Below are positions 25,353 through 33,120 of a stretch of DNA of 64,000 nt, one piece after another (the first letter of the stretch is position 1; every line of letters begins with the position of its first letter). The DNA comes from an uncultured Lachnoclostridium sp. (GTDB lineage Bacteria; Bacillota; Clostridia; Lachnospirales; Lachnospiraceae). Under the pieces are notes generated by a model. It worked only from the letters and a program-made list of their open reading frames with translations, was not told where the DNA came from and made no database searches. The stretch lies in the NCBI GenBank assembly GCA_944381625.1, contig CALWLW010000021.1, forward strand, positions 1 through 64,000, given 5' to 3'. Made by a program: the position numbers and the translations under genes.

Positions 25353-26771
25353 TTATTTTTCAAATCCAAAAGGAACCTTGGAAACATCATAGTCTCCATT
25401 CAATGTTTCTTTCAGATATGGGAAAGGAGCAACCTTCGCACGGATTTCCTTTTCCGGGTAATCTTTATTTCCCCAGATCACCTTTACTTCCGTCCCAATC
25501 TGCGCATACTCAGGATCAATAGAGCAGAGGGAAATCATCGTATGGTAGTGAACGATCTCTCCACGGCCCGTACTCACTCCAACCTGTCTCCCATCGATTT
25601 CCACACGGTCTGCGCACATATGATAATATCCGGCAAAACAATTATGCATCAGATAATCATTGGCGCTGTCCATCGGCTTATAGGGAGTTCCTCCCGCATA
25701 CTGTGATCGGAACACATCCGCGATATCGTCCGCATTCCATTCCAGAGTCACCATCTTGCGGTGATTGCTGTTTTTGGCCTTCCACGCGGCTTCTTTTCCA
25801 ATGAAATCATGGTTAAAGTTTACCAGATATCCCCATCCTATATCAAAAGGACTCACATAAAATACATCATGGTTTGGGTCGCTTCCCATATTCTCCGGTC
25901 CATGCATCAGGAAATCAAAATATGGAGAAAACTGCAAAAACTTTTCCTTAAACTCATCGCTGCACTCTTCAAAAGCATTGTCAAAGTGAAGCATATACTG
26001 TGCAAAACCATTTTCTGTGTGGTTCATCATGTAAGCATGATATCCCAGCTTTTTCATGTCGTATCTCTGCCCGGCCTTCCAGATAGCTTCATAGACCTCT
26101 TTACAGGACTCCGTATCCACATGAACTTCATAGGACAGCGTCCCTGCCATTCCCATTCGGAAAATACTCACTGTATGACCAGCGATCTGGGCGTCTCTAA
26201 AATGAAGATACTCGATATCATGAAGATTTTCATTTGACGCAGCCTCCAAAATCTCCAGCGACCTGGGCCCGCCAACCTGATACAGACAGAGTTTTCCGTT
26301 CAGGTCGACATGCTCCACCTCCATAAACTCGCCTTTTTCCTGGAACATTCTTAAAAGCGGTTCTACGACCTGGCTTACACAGGTCAGCAGCCATTCTTCC
26401 TCTCCTCGACGCAGGATGATTCCATCGCTGATAATATGTCCTTTTTCATTCAAAATCAGACCGTGCTTAGATTTTCCAACGGGCGCATTGTCAAAACGAT
26501 TTACAAAAATACGACTTAAAAAGTCCGTAGCGCCAGATCCTTTTACCACACTTGGAAACCACTGATCCGAGATTGCCGCTCCCAGATATGCACTGTCTAC
26601 CCAAGCTGCCACTTCTTCTTTCCATCCCTTAAATTCATAAGGGATGACTGCCCCATCCGGCCCCACCAAGGCCATAAAGTCTGTCCCATCCAACGGCACA
26701 GTTCCCTGCATCACCAGCTTTTGCCCTCCCAGTTCCGGGTTATTTGCATAATCTCTCTTAGTATCCTCCAT
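25353..26771 (-). CDS. GcvT-like aminomethyltransferase / THF-dependent demethylase (paralogue B)
   Basis: 472 aa, paralogue of the gene two places downstream with the same layout: KGSGATDFLSRIFVNRFDNA, KSKHGLILNEKGHIISDGII, HFRDAQIAGHTVSIFRMGMA, GTLSYEVHVDTESC, and a C-terminal DIGWGYLVNFNHDFIGKEAA. First gene of the minus-strand operon, 177 bp from the divergent flavodoxin-like/MttB operon. Two diverged copies in one operon suggest either two related substrates or two successive demethylations. Confidence 0.83.
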   Translation of the reverse strand: MEDTKRDYANNPELGGQKLVMQGTVPLDGTDFMALVGPDGAVIPYEFKGWKEEVAAWVDSAYLGAAISDQWFPSVVKGSGATDFLSRIFVNRFDNAPVGKSKHGLILNEKGHIISDGIILRRGEEEWLLTCVSQVVEPLLRMFQEKGEFMEVEHVDLNGKLCLYQVGGPRSLEILEAASNENLHDIEYLHFRDAQIAGHTVSIFRMGMAGTLSYEVHVDTESCKEVYEAIWKAGQRYDMKKLGYHAYMMNHTENGFAQYMLHFDNAFEECSDEFKEKFLQFSPYFDFLMHGPENMGSDPNHDVFYVSPFDIGWGYLVNFNHDFIGKEAAWKAKNSNHRKMVTLEWNADDIADVFRSQYAGGTPYKPMDSANDYLMHNCFAGYYHMCADRVEIDGRQVGVSTGRGEIVHYHTMISLCSIDPEYAQIGTEVKVIWGNKDYPEKEIRAKVAPFPYLKETLNGDYDVSKVPFGFEK

Positions 26772-26841
26772 AAAACAATCCCTTCCTTTGTCAGAAATTT
26801 TAAAACCGGTTTTCTTGCGATTAAGATATCACAAAACACAT

Positions 26842-26886
26842 GAACAAATCGCACATGATTTTTATTTTTATCAGTGAAATTTGCTC
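26842..26886. promoter_or_regulatory. inverted repeat between divergent operons, candidate operator
   Basis: GAACAAATCGCAC and, 19 bp on, GTGAAATTTGCTC: 13-base arms with three mismatches, just upstream of the plus-strand promoter. A regulator binding here could govern both operons. Confidence 0.5.
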
Positions 26887-26887
26887 A

Positions 26888-26917
26888 TTGACTCAAAATC
26901 AACATACAATTTATAGT
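26888..26917 (+). promoter_or_regulatory. promoter of the flavodoxin-like/mttB operon
   Basis: TTGACT, 18 bp, TATAGT, about 30 bp before the first ATG and directly abutting the inverted repeat. Confidence 0.7.
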
Positions 26918-26948
26918 AAAGATCAGGAGGAAAAGGAGGGAAATACAA

Positions 26949-27512
26949 ATGGCAAAAAAAGTATTGATTTTTAAAGGGAGTCCTCGAAAAAAAGGATTTA
27001 CCCAACAACTTCTGGACGAACTGATCCGCGGAGTAACAGACGCTGGCGGCGAGCCCATATTGTATGAGCTGAACAGTCAGGAAATCATCCCATGCAGAGG
27101 ATGCACGGCCTGTTATACCAGAAAAGGGTGTTCCATCAAAGATTACCTGAGCCCCATGTATGAACAGATGGAAGAGGGGGCATCTATCGTTGTCGCCTCT
27201 CCCTTATATTATGCAACCATTACCGGCATCACAAAGGTCTGGCTGGACCGCATGCATCCGATATTGGATGGCGAACATTGGGGAAGCCGTTATCCAAATT
27301 TAAAATATCTGACAATCTTTGTTTCAGGAAATACAGAAGAGGATCCTATGGCTGAAGAAGGGATCGATTTTACCGAACGGAGCATGCTTCCTTTTTCCTG
27401 GAACCACATCGGTCAGATATGGGTTAAATATACGGACCGCCCTGACTTTACTCTTTCAGACGAGGTAAAATACAAGGCATACGAATATGGAAAAGAATTA
27501 GCACGCGAATAA
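26949..27512 (+). CDS. flavodoxin-like NAD(P)H-dependent reductase (iron-sulfur flavoprotein type)
   Basis: 187 aa. N-terminal FMN phosphate loop LIFKGSPRKKGFTQQLLD, a Cys cluster PCRGCTACYTRKGC (C-x2-C-x2-C-x5-C) as in iron-sulfur flavoproteins, and ASPLYYATITGITKVWLDR at the flavin site. It should carry electrons or reduce a substrate or cofactor. Next to MttB it could reactivate an oxidised corrinoid or reduce a pathway intermediate; both are guesses. AAGGAGGG before the ATG; mttB follows after 38 bp. Confidence 0.85.
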   Translation: MAKKVLIFKGSPRKKGFTQQLLDELIRGVTDAGGEPILYELNSQEIIPCRGCTACYTRKGCSIKDYLSPMYEQMEEGASIVVASPLYYATITGITKVWLDRMHPILDGEHWGSRYPNLKYLTIFVSGNTEEDPMAEEGIDFTERSMLPFSWNHIGQIWVKYTDRPDFTLSDEVKYKAYEYGKELARE

Positions 27513-27550
27513 CATCTGCAATCATAAAACAAAATTTTTGGAGGGAAAAT

Positions 27551-28990
27551 ATGTTATTTCAAAAAAATGAAAAGTACCGTATGCTGACTTCCAACCAGTG
27601 CCAGGAAATCTGCGACGCAGTCTTTCAGGTACTGGAAGAAGTTGGCTGTCTGATGAAAAACGAAGAGGCACGTCAATATATGGCAGAAGCAGGATGCGGA
27701 GTAAGCGGTGAACTCATAAAGATCCCCAGGGAAATATTAGAGAACGCCATTGAAAAAGTTCCTCACACGGTCACCTTATATAACCGCTTTGGTGAACCCA
27801 CTTTTACACTTGAGCCGGGCGCCACATTTATGGGACCGCACCTTGGCTGCCCCAATACCGTAGATCTGGAAACCAGGAAGCAGCGTCCTTATGTGGAAGC
27901 GGATGCCGCCAACTTTGCAAAAGTACTGGAAGAACTCCCCGAAATGTCCTGGATCGCCGCATCCGGCCAGATCAGCGACGTAGACCCACGGGTCTGCGAC
28001 GTGCATGAAGCACGCGCCATTCTTTCCAATTCTACAAAAACCGTCACCACCTGGGCAATCACGCCGGAAAGCCTGAATGATATTTTTGAGATGTGCGAAG
28101 TCGCCAGCGGCGGACCCGAAGCACTATCAAAACGCCCCATGCTGTTTGTCGGCATGTGTCCGGTCAATGGTCTGACCCACGGAAAAGACGAGATCGGAGT
28201 CTTTTTGACCGCAGCCAGGCGCGGTGTGCCTCTGCTCTATACTCCTGGTATGATGTCCGGCGTGCAGACGCCCATCACATCAGCCGCCTCTATCGTTATG
28301 GCCATGTGCGATACCATGGTAGGGCTTTTGCTCAGCCAGCTGGTAAATCCAGGTATGCCTTTCATCGCAGCAGCTTTCAGCGACAGGGCAAATATGAAAA
28401 CCCTCGCCCTGACCATGACCAATCCAGAAACGCACCTGGACAACCTTTGTATTGCAGATGTTTTCCGCCATCTGGGACTTCCCTTCTGCACACACAGCAC
28501 CACTTCCGATGCCAACAGCTTCGACCAGCAGGCCGCGGCTGACGCCGCAATAGGTATTTACAATTCTATTCTGGGAGGCTGCAATATGGTGATCCACTCC
28601 GGCTACCTAAGCGGCGGCATGTGTTCCTCTCTGGAACTGCTTGTATACGAAAATGAAGTTCTCTCCATGGTTCGCCAAATTGAAAGGGGAGTCACTATCA
28701 ATGATGAGACGCTGGCAGTGGATGTGATCAAAGAAGTAGGACCAAACGGAAATTATCTGGGTGAAGAACATACCATAGAACACTATGATGAACTGTGGCT
28801 TCCGCAGGTATTCAACCGGGACGGATATATGAAATGGCACGACAAAGGAGAACCATCTTTGTATGACATTATCAATACAAAGGTCAAGAGAATCGTCTCC
28901 GCCAATCCTAAACATCCCCTTACAAGAGAGCAGTTGGATAAGCTGGACGCCATCGTTGCCCGCGCTGAAAAACGGGTATTAAACAATTAG
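27551..28990 (+). CDS. trimethylamine methyltransferase (MttB) superfamily protein, non-pyrrolysine form
   Basis: 479 aa TIM-barrel protein of the MttB family. Characterised non-pyrrolysine members (for example glycine betaine methyltransferase MtgB) move a methyl group from a quaternary amine to a corrinoid protein. No in-frame TAG occurs inside the gene. Family-like stretches include FMGPHLGCPNTVDLETRKQR, MLFVGMCPVNGLTHG, STTSDANSFDQQAAADAAIG and GGCNMVIHSGYLSGG. No cognate corrinoid protein gene is present in the window, which is unusual. Follows the flavodoxin-like gene; GGAGGG ribosome site. Confidence 0.85.
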   Translation: MLFQKNEKYRMLTSNQCQEICDAVFQVLEEVGCLMKNEEARQYMAEAGCGVSGELIKIPREILENAIEKVPHTVTLYNRFGEPTFTLEPGATFMGPHLGCPNTVDLETRKQRPYVEADAANFAKVLEELPEMSWIAASGQISDVDPRVCDVHEARAILSNSTKTVTTWAITPESLNDIFEMCEVASGGPEALSKRPMLFVGMCPVNGLTHGKDEIGVFLTAARRGVPLLYTPGMMSGVQTPITSAASIVMAMCDTMVGLLLSQLVNPGMPFIAAAFSDRANMKTLALTMTNPETHLDNLCIADVFRHLGLPFCTHSTTSDANSFDQQAAADAAIGIYNSILGGCNMVIHSGYLSGGMCSSLELLVYENEVLSMVRQIERGVTINDETLAVDVIKEVGPNGNYLGEEHTIEHYDELWLPQVFNRDGYMKWHDKGEPSLYDIINTKVKRIVSANPKHPLTREQLDKLDAIVARAEKRVLNN

Positions 28991-29000
28991 AACGAAAGAA

Positions 29001-29032
29001 AAAGGAGGGTGCAAATCCTCCTTTATCTTTTT
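29001..29032. terminator. terminator between mttB and the PucR-type regulator
   Basis: AAAGGAGG/CCTCCTTT stem, followed by ATCTTTTT on the plus strand. The flanking genes converge. Confidence 0.8.
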
Positions 29033-30561
29033 ACCACCGCCATAAAATCCATTACCTCAAACGCATGTATCAATTTTACGCGATATTCATAGCTGTCCAG
29101 ATCCATTCCAAAATAGTCTTTCAGGCGCTCTGCGCGGTGAATCACCGTATTTCGGTGCATATACAGTTTTTTTGCAGTGTCTGTAGCGCTCATATTATTT
29201 TGCAGAAGCCCTCGCAATACTTTTTGGTAATCAGACTGCCGCTCCCTGTCATAGTCTAATACCTGTATCAGCTCAGACGGAATATAAATATCCGGCACTG
29301 TATTTTCTAACGCTTTCGCTGTGTAAAATACCTGCATATAATCTTCATAATAATACAACCCTGCTCCTGATCTTTCGTCTTTTCCATATTGACACGCCGC
29401 ATATGCTGCCTCTACAAAATGCGGCAGCTTTTCCAGTCCGTCAAACTTGTTGCTTACACCGCATACAACACCCATCTCTGCCATTTGACCGTTCAGTTTC
29501 TGTAATTCAGACCGATATCCCGATGAAGCCATCCTGGTGACATTGCAAACCAGAATTATCTTCTGCTCCCAGATCACAAATACAGTATTTCCCAGATGCT
29601 GGGCCAATGCACCTCCGTGGAGATAAAATGCCTGATCCGGTATCTTTTGCGACGCTGTCACTAAAAAGCAAACATACTGGTCTTCAACTTTCCATCCCAT
29701 TGATTCCAACGCTCTTATTTTTTGTTCATAAGAAGGCACTTTCCCTTCCAGAACATTCTGTATGTAAACTTGCATTTCTGTCTTTTTCAGTTCGCTTAAT
29801 GCATATCCTCCAGCAAAAGCCTCCTCGATATGCTGTGACAGTATATACAATAATGCGGCATCCCGTTCACAGGCACGATGATTTATCTCATCCATATGCA
29901 GTGTTGCCATATTTTTCCCATTCACCCAGATATTACAGCATAATGTTCTTTTTTCACCTTCATCCTGATAGATATAGGGAATTTTCTTTTTCAGCGCTTC
30001 TTTCAGATTGTCACTCTTTTCAATGGAGGACATCACATCTGCCGACAAATATTCTTTTTCCTTAAATAGTGAAAAATCTCTGGGCATCTTCCCATATTTT
30101 TCATGATAGACGGAAAATATAGTCAAAAAATTGCATGCGAAAAGACTTAAAGGCTCTCGAAAAATATCAAGCGACAGCTTTCCCAACACCGCCATGGACC
30201 GTTGCTGGGATACAGCCTGATACAGTTCCATCTCCCACTGCTGATACCGGAAAAACAATTTTGAAAGCTCTGAGAAAAGACTTTTGACATCTGTATTTTC
30301 AGGCACCCAGATAATCCCGCACCCATCCGGGAGCCCTGTTAAGTCTGGCTCTCCCAAACAAAGAAGAGAAATACCGGGTTCCAGACACAGTTCTCCGATG
30401 TTTCCAGCGTCCAGAATATACAGACTTTCGTTTGCAAGAATATCTCCTGGGCGCCAAAAAGAAATATACCGTAGCGAAGTGGACGTAGCACTCCCCAATT
30501 CACCTTTCTTTGGATGATATTTCTCCAGATCATAATAAAGAATTGAAAGATTTATTCCCAT
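29023..30561 (-). CDS. PucR/CdaR-type transcriptional regulator
   Basis: 512 aa. The C-terminal HTH of the PucR family is at about 455-505 (NNMSATDTAKKLYMHRNTVI, then HRAERLKDYFGMDLDS), preceded by a GGDEF-like remnant domain (VCGVSNKFDGLEKLPHFVEA). The N-terminal 270 residues are a probable sensor region. The family often controls catabolism of purines, amino acids or similar nitrogen compounds. It is the only regulator in the 22.7-30.6 kb island and is probably its activator; this is inferred from position. Confidence 0.87.
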   Translation of the reverse strand: MGINLSILYYDLEKYHPKKGELGSATSTSLRYISFWRPGDILANESLYILDAGNIGELCLEPGISLLCLGEPDLTGLPDGCGIIWVPENTDVKSLFSELSKLFFRYQQWEMELYQAVSQQRSMAVLGKLSLDIFREPLSLFACNFLTIFSVYHEKYGKMPRDFSLFKEKEYLSADVMSSIEKSDNLKEALKKKIPYIYQDEGEKRTLCCNIWVNGKNMATLHMDEINHRACERDAALLYILSQHIEEAFAGGYALSELKKTEMQVYIQNVLEGKVPSYEQKIRALESMGWKVEDQYVCFLVTASQKIPDQAFYLHGGALAQHLGNTVFVIWEQKIILVCNVTRMASSGYRSELQKLNGQMAEMGVVCGVSNKFDGLEKLPHFVEAAYAACQYGKDERSGAGLYYYEDYMQVFYTAKALENTVPDIYIPSELIQVLDYDRERQSDYQKVLRGLLQNNMSATDTAKKLYMHRNTVIHRAERLKDYFGMDLDSYEYRVKLIHAFEVMDFMAVVKR

Positions 30562-30819
30562 TTTCTCCTCCAGCCATTTATTCTTTCCGCAATACCATTT
30601 TCAGCAATAAAAATTATCATTTCACTACCAGCATACTCCTACCTCAGATATGGGGCAAGCAAAATTTATTCCTGCGGGAAAACGAATCCAACAGACATGC
30701 CTGTATCGTAATATTAAGTTTTAACCGATACGGCTTTACAGCGTATATTGATCTTTTTATTCCCATTATATATAATGAAAAAAATATTCATTTCCATCCC
30801 GTGAAAGGAGCGCATCTAT

Positions 30820-31354
30820 ATGAAATATTTTACGAAACGCAGTGCCGCGGGAAAACAGCTGATACGGATCAGTGTCTGCCTGGTTCTGTTCTTGTCTGGC
30901 CACTGTTCTATTCATGCAGAGTGTCCCCGCCGGACCATTTGCCGAGTCTCCTGATCCGGGACTCCTGAATCAATATTTTTCCGAAAACAGTATATACGAT
31001 GCAGAGGGCAACATCCAGTGGGAGCCTCTTGAAGTATTCCTGGGATGTGACATTATCCGTCTCCAGGGAGACGGGCTCAGATCTCTTCCCCCACTGCAGA
31101 CATACACAGACAATGCCGTTTCTGATACTGAAAATGGGCAGAATCTCTCAGAATTCATGGAATCCCTTCTCTCTTCCAACATCTTTCCCATCGTCCGGGT
31201 GCGCATGGGCGGTTTCGGTAGCTACCATTATGTAACCGTGGTCGGAAGTCAGGATGGAAACTTTCTCTGTATGGATCCGCTGGGAGATGGGAAGACCCTC
31301 ACGCCGTTGTCCAGGTTTGGAAACCGGGTCTATGCAGTGCGGTTTTTAGTTTAA
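30820..31354 (+). pseudogene. frameshifted, N-truncated secreted C39-like peptidase remnant
   Basis: A good start (AAAGGAGCG, ATG 30820) opens a signal peptide MKYFTKRSAAGKQLIRISVC followed by LVLFL, then the frame runs into a stop at about 30952. The +1 frame from about 30900 continues the signal (LATVLFMQSVPAGPFA) and reads to 31354. That part ends with GSYHYVTVVGSQDGNFLCMD, which matches the His/Asp end of C39-like peptidases; the Cys-bearing front domain is absent. One inserted base plus loss of the catalytic Cys region make it non-functional. Confidence 0.65.
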
Positions 31355-31427
31355 ATTTACCACTTTGTAAAACTTGCAAGATTATGACAGACTATAGTAG
31401 AATAATAACAGGAAGGAGTGATAGATT

Positions 31428-31760
31428 ATGTCCAACAGAGAGAGAGCAAAATTACTGATTGATTCATTGGACGATGAGAAAATTTTTTATGTTGTACGAT
31501 TCATTGAAAGTATCAATGTAGACAAAAAAAAGTCCGATGTAAAACAGGCAGCTTATGACGAAATAGAAGCATTATTAGAATCCCATCCAGATATTGAACC
31601 CACTTTTGATGAAAAAAAAGCAAAAGAGGAGTATATGAATGAAAAATATGAATGTGCCAAAGCCTGCCATGCAGACTATATAATAACCAGAAATATAAAG
31701 GATTTTTCCGGCAGTGAAATTCCTTGTATCACAGCAGAGCAATTATTAAACCTTTACTAA
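31428..31760 (+). CDS. fused antitoxin and PIN-toxin tail (degenerate toxin-antitoxin remnant)
   Basis: 110 aa. Residues 1-75 look like a small antitoxin of the kind that precedes PIN toxins in Lachnospiraceae (MSNRERAKLLIDSLDDEKIF, ending EEYMNEKYE). Residues 76-110 (CAKACHADYIITRNIKDFSG to ITAEQLLNLY) match the C-terminal end of a PIN-domain RNase. The first roughly 100 residues of the toxin, with most of its acidic metal-binding residues, are missing. An in-frame deletion joining the two genes explains this. AGGAAGGAG precedes the ATG. It may still bind DNA as an antitoxin; toxin activity is unlikely. Confidence 0.65.
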   Translation: MSNRERAKLLIDSLDDEKIFYVVRFIESINVDKKKSDVKQAAYDEIEALLESHPDIEPTFDEKKAKEEYMNEKYECAKACHADYIITRNIKDFSGSEIPCITAEQLLNLY

Positions 31761-31868
31761 TTACATTCAACATATGTCAGATACGAGGGCATCTCGCATT
31801 CATCTCAATGATACGGTGATGCTCTTATTCATTTCACTTCAAAATTCTGAGAATTTATCACCTACTGC

Positions 31869-31897
31869 TTGACATCCCCATAAGTATAATATACAAT
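31869..31897 (+). promoter_or_regulatory. promoter of the NiCo riboswitch / CDF unit
   Basis: TTGACA, exactly 17 bp, TACAAT. An overlapping TATAAT (31885) is too close to TTGACA to be used with it. Confidence 0.8.
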
Positions 31898-31943
31898 AGC
31901 ATCACTCTTTGCACTGCATAGCATCCTGAAAAGGATGAGAGAT

Positions 31944-32067
31944 CTACAGTACAAACTGAGCAGGCGATGAACCGGAGACGGTCATGGGGCCGGGCCGTGA
32001 AAGCGGCAGCAGATTGTGAACACGCACATCTGTGGGACAGTTGTATGTTCCATGGGTGTGTTTTTTT
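31944..32067 (+). ncRNA. NiCo (czcD) riboswitch with terminator
   Basis: Aptamer of the nickel/cobalt class: ACAGTACAAACTGAGCAGG, a P2 hairpin (ATGAACC/GGTCAT), GGGCCGGGCCGTGAAAGCGG with a GAAA loop, the long P4 (CAGAT.../ATCTG) and the conserved ACACGCACATCTGTGGGACAG. The strand ACACGCACAT (32020-32029) can also pair with ATGGGTGTGT (32052-32061) followed by a T run, nine of ten pairs. Metal binding therefore prevents termination and turns on the exporter. A separate hairpin (CATCCT/AGGATG) stands at 31922-31937. Confidence 0.95.
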
Positions 32068-32151
32068 CACCCATGAGGACGCGACATCTCAGAATGGGGT
32101 GCCAAAAAGAGAATTTCATTATGCCCTGAGGCAGAATATGGAGGATCTTTT

Positions 32152-33069
32152 ATGACAGCCAGGAAAGAAGAAAACACGAAAAGAACCAGACACACCGTGG
32201 ATGAAGCCGCCGTAATCAAAAAGCTCTCGCTGGTCAGCATTGTCGGCAATGCAGTACTGTCCGCATTCAAGCTCTTCGCCGGAATTTCCGGTCAATCCGG
32301 AGCTATGATTTCCGACGCCATCCACTCCCTGTCAGATGTACTGACAACAGTAATCGCCTTTTTCGGGGTAAAAATTTCCAAAAAGGCCGCGGACAAATCA
32401 CATCCTTACGGTCATGAACGCCTGGAATGCGTGGCGTCGCTGCTCCTGGGACTGCTGCTGATGGTCACCGGACTGGGTGTGGGCAAAACCGGTCTCCAGA
32501 ACATTCTTGCCGGAAACTATGAGAATCTGGCTGTTCCCGGCACAATCGCTCTGGCAGCTGCTGTCATATCCATCGTCTCCAAAGAAGCCATGTTCTGGTA
32601 TACCCGCTATTACGCCAATCTTATCAACTCCGCAGCTTTCATGGCCGACGCCTGGCATCACCGCTCGGACGCTTTTTCCTCTGTGGGATCTCTCATCGGC
32701 ATCGCGGGAGCCATGCTGGGCTTCCCCGTTCTGGACAGCGTCGCCAGTGTGATTATCTGCCTGTTTATCCTCAAAGTGTCCTATGACATATTGAAGGATG
32801 CCTTTTCCAAAATGCTGGATACCTCCTGTGGCGAAAACTATGAGGCAGAACTGCGGCAGTTTATCGAAGCGCAGACAGGCGTCATTTGCGTGGATATGCT
32901 CCACACCCGGATGTTCGGAAACAAAGTGTACATCGATCTGGAGATTCAGGCCAACGGCGATAAATCCCTGCGGGAGGCCCACGCCATCGCCGACCAGGTC
33001 CACGATAAAGTTGAAGATCATTTTCCCGATATCAAGCATATCATGATCCACGTCAATCCGGCTGAATAA
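32152..33069 (+). CDS. cation diffusion facilitator (CDF) exporter, probably Co/Ni
   Basis: 305 aa with six membrane segments. Metal site motifs are SDAIHSLSDV in helix 2 and DAWHHRSDAF in helix 5 (the second with two His), and a cytoplasmic C-terminal domain (about 215-300) ending in IKHIMIHVNP. It exports divalent metal in exchange for protons. Metal choice follows from the NiCo riboswitch in its leader. GGAGG lies before ATG 32152. Confidence 0.93.
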   Translation: MTARKEENTKRTRHTVDEAAVIKKLSLVSIVGNAVLSAFKLFAGISGQSGAMISDAIHSLSDVLTTVIAFFGVKISKKAADKSHPYGHERLECVASLLLGLLLMVTGLGVGKTGLQNILAGNYENLAVPGTIALAAAVISIVSKEAMFWYTRYYANLINSAAFMADAWHHRSDAFSSVGSLIGIAGAMLGFPVLDSVASVIICLFILKVSYDILKDAFSKMLDTSCGENYEAELRQFIEAQTGVICVDMLHTRMFGNKVYIDLEIQANGDKSLREAHAIADQVHDKVEDHFPDIKHIMIHVNPAE

Positions 33070-33096
33070 AGATACCGCATGGAACTCAACGGTTCA

Positions 33097-33120
33097 GGGC
33101 CGCCAGATGAACCGGCGGCC
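33097..33120. terminator. hairpin between the CDF gene and the convergent ABC operon
   Basis: GGGCCGCC/GGCGGCC perfect stem, but without a T run on either side; a weak or factor-aided terminator. Confidence 0.45.

Noticed and set aside
27551..28990. Possible pyrrolysine-containing MttB
   Set aside because: The frame is full length without an internal TAG, and reading past the terminal TAG gives no family-like sequence, so a non-pyrrolysine member is the simpler reading.
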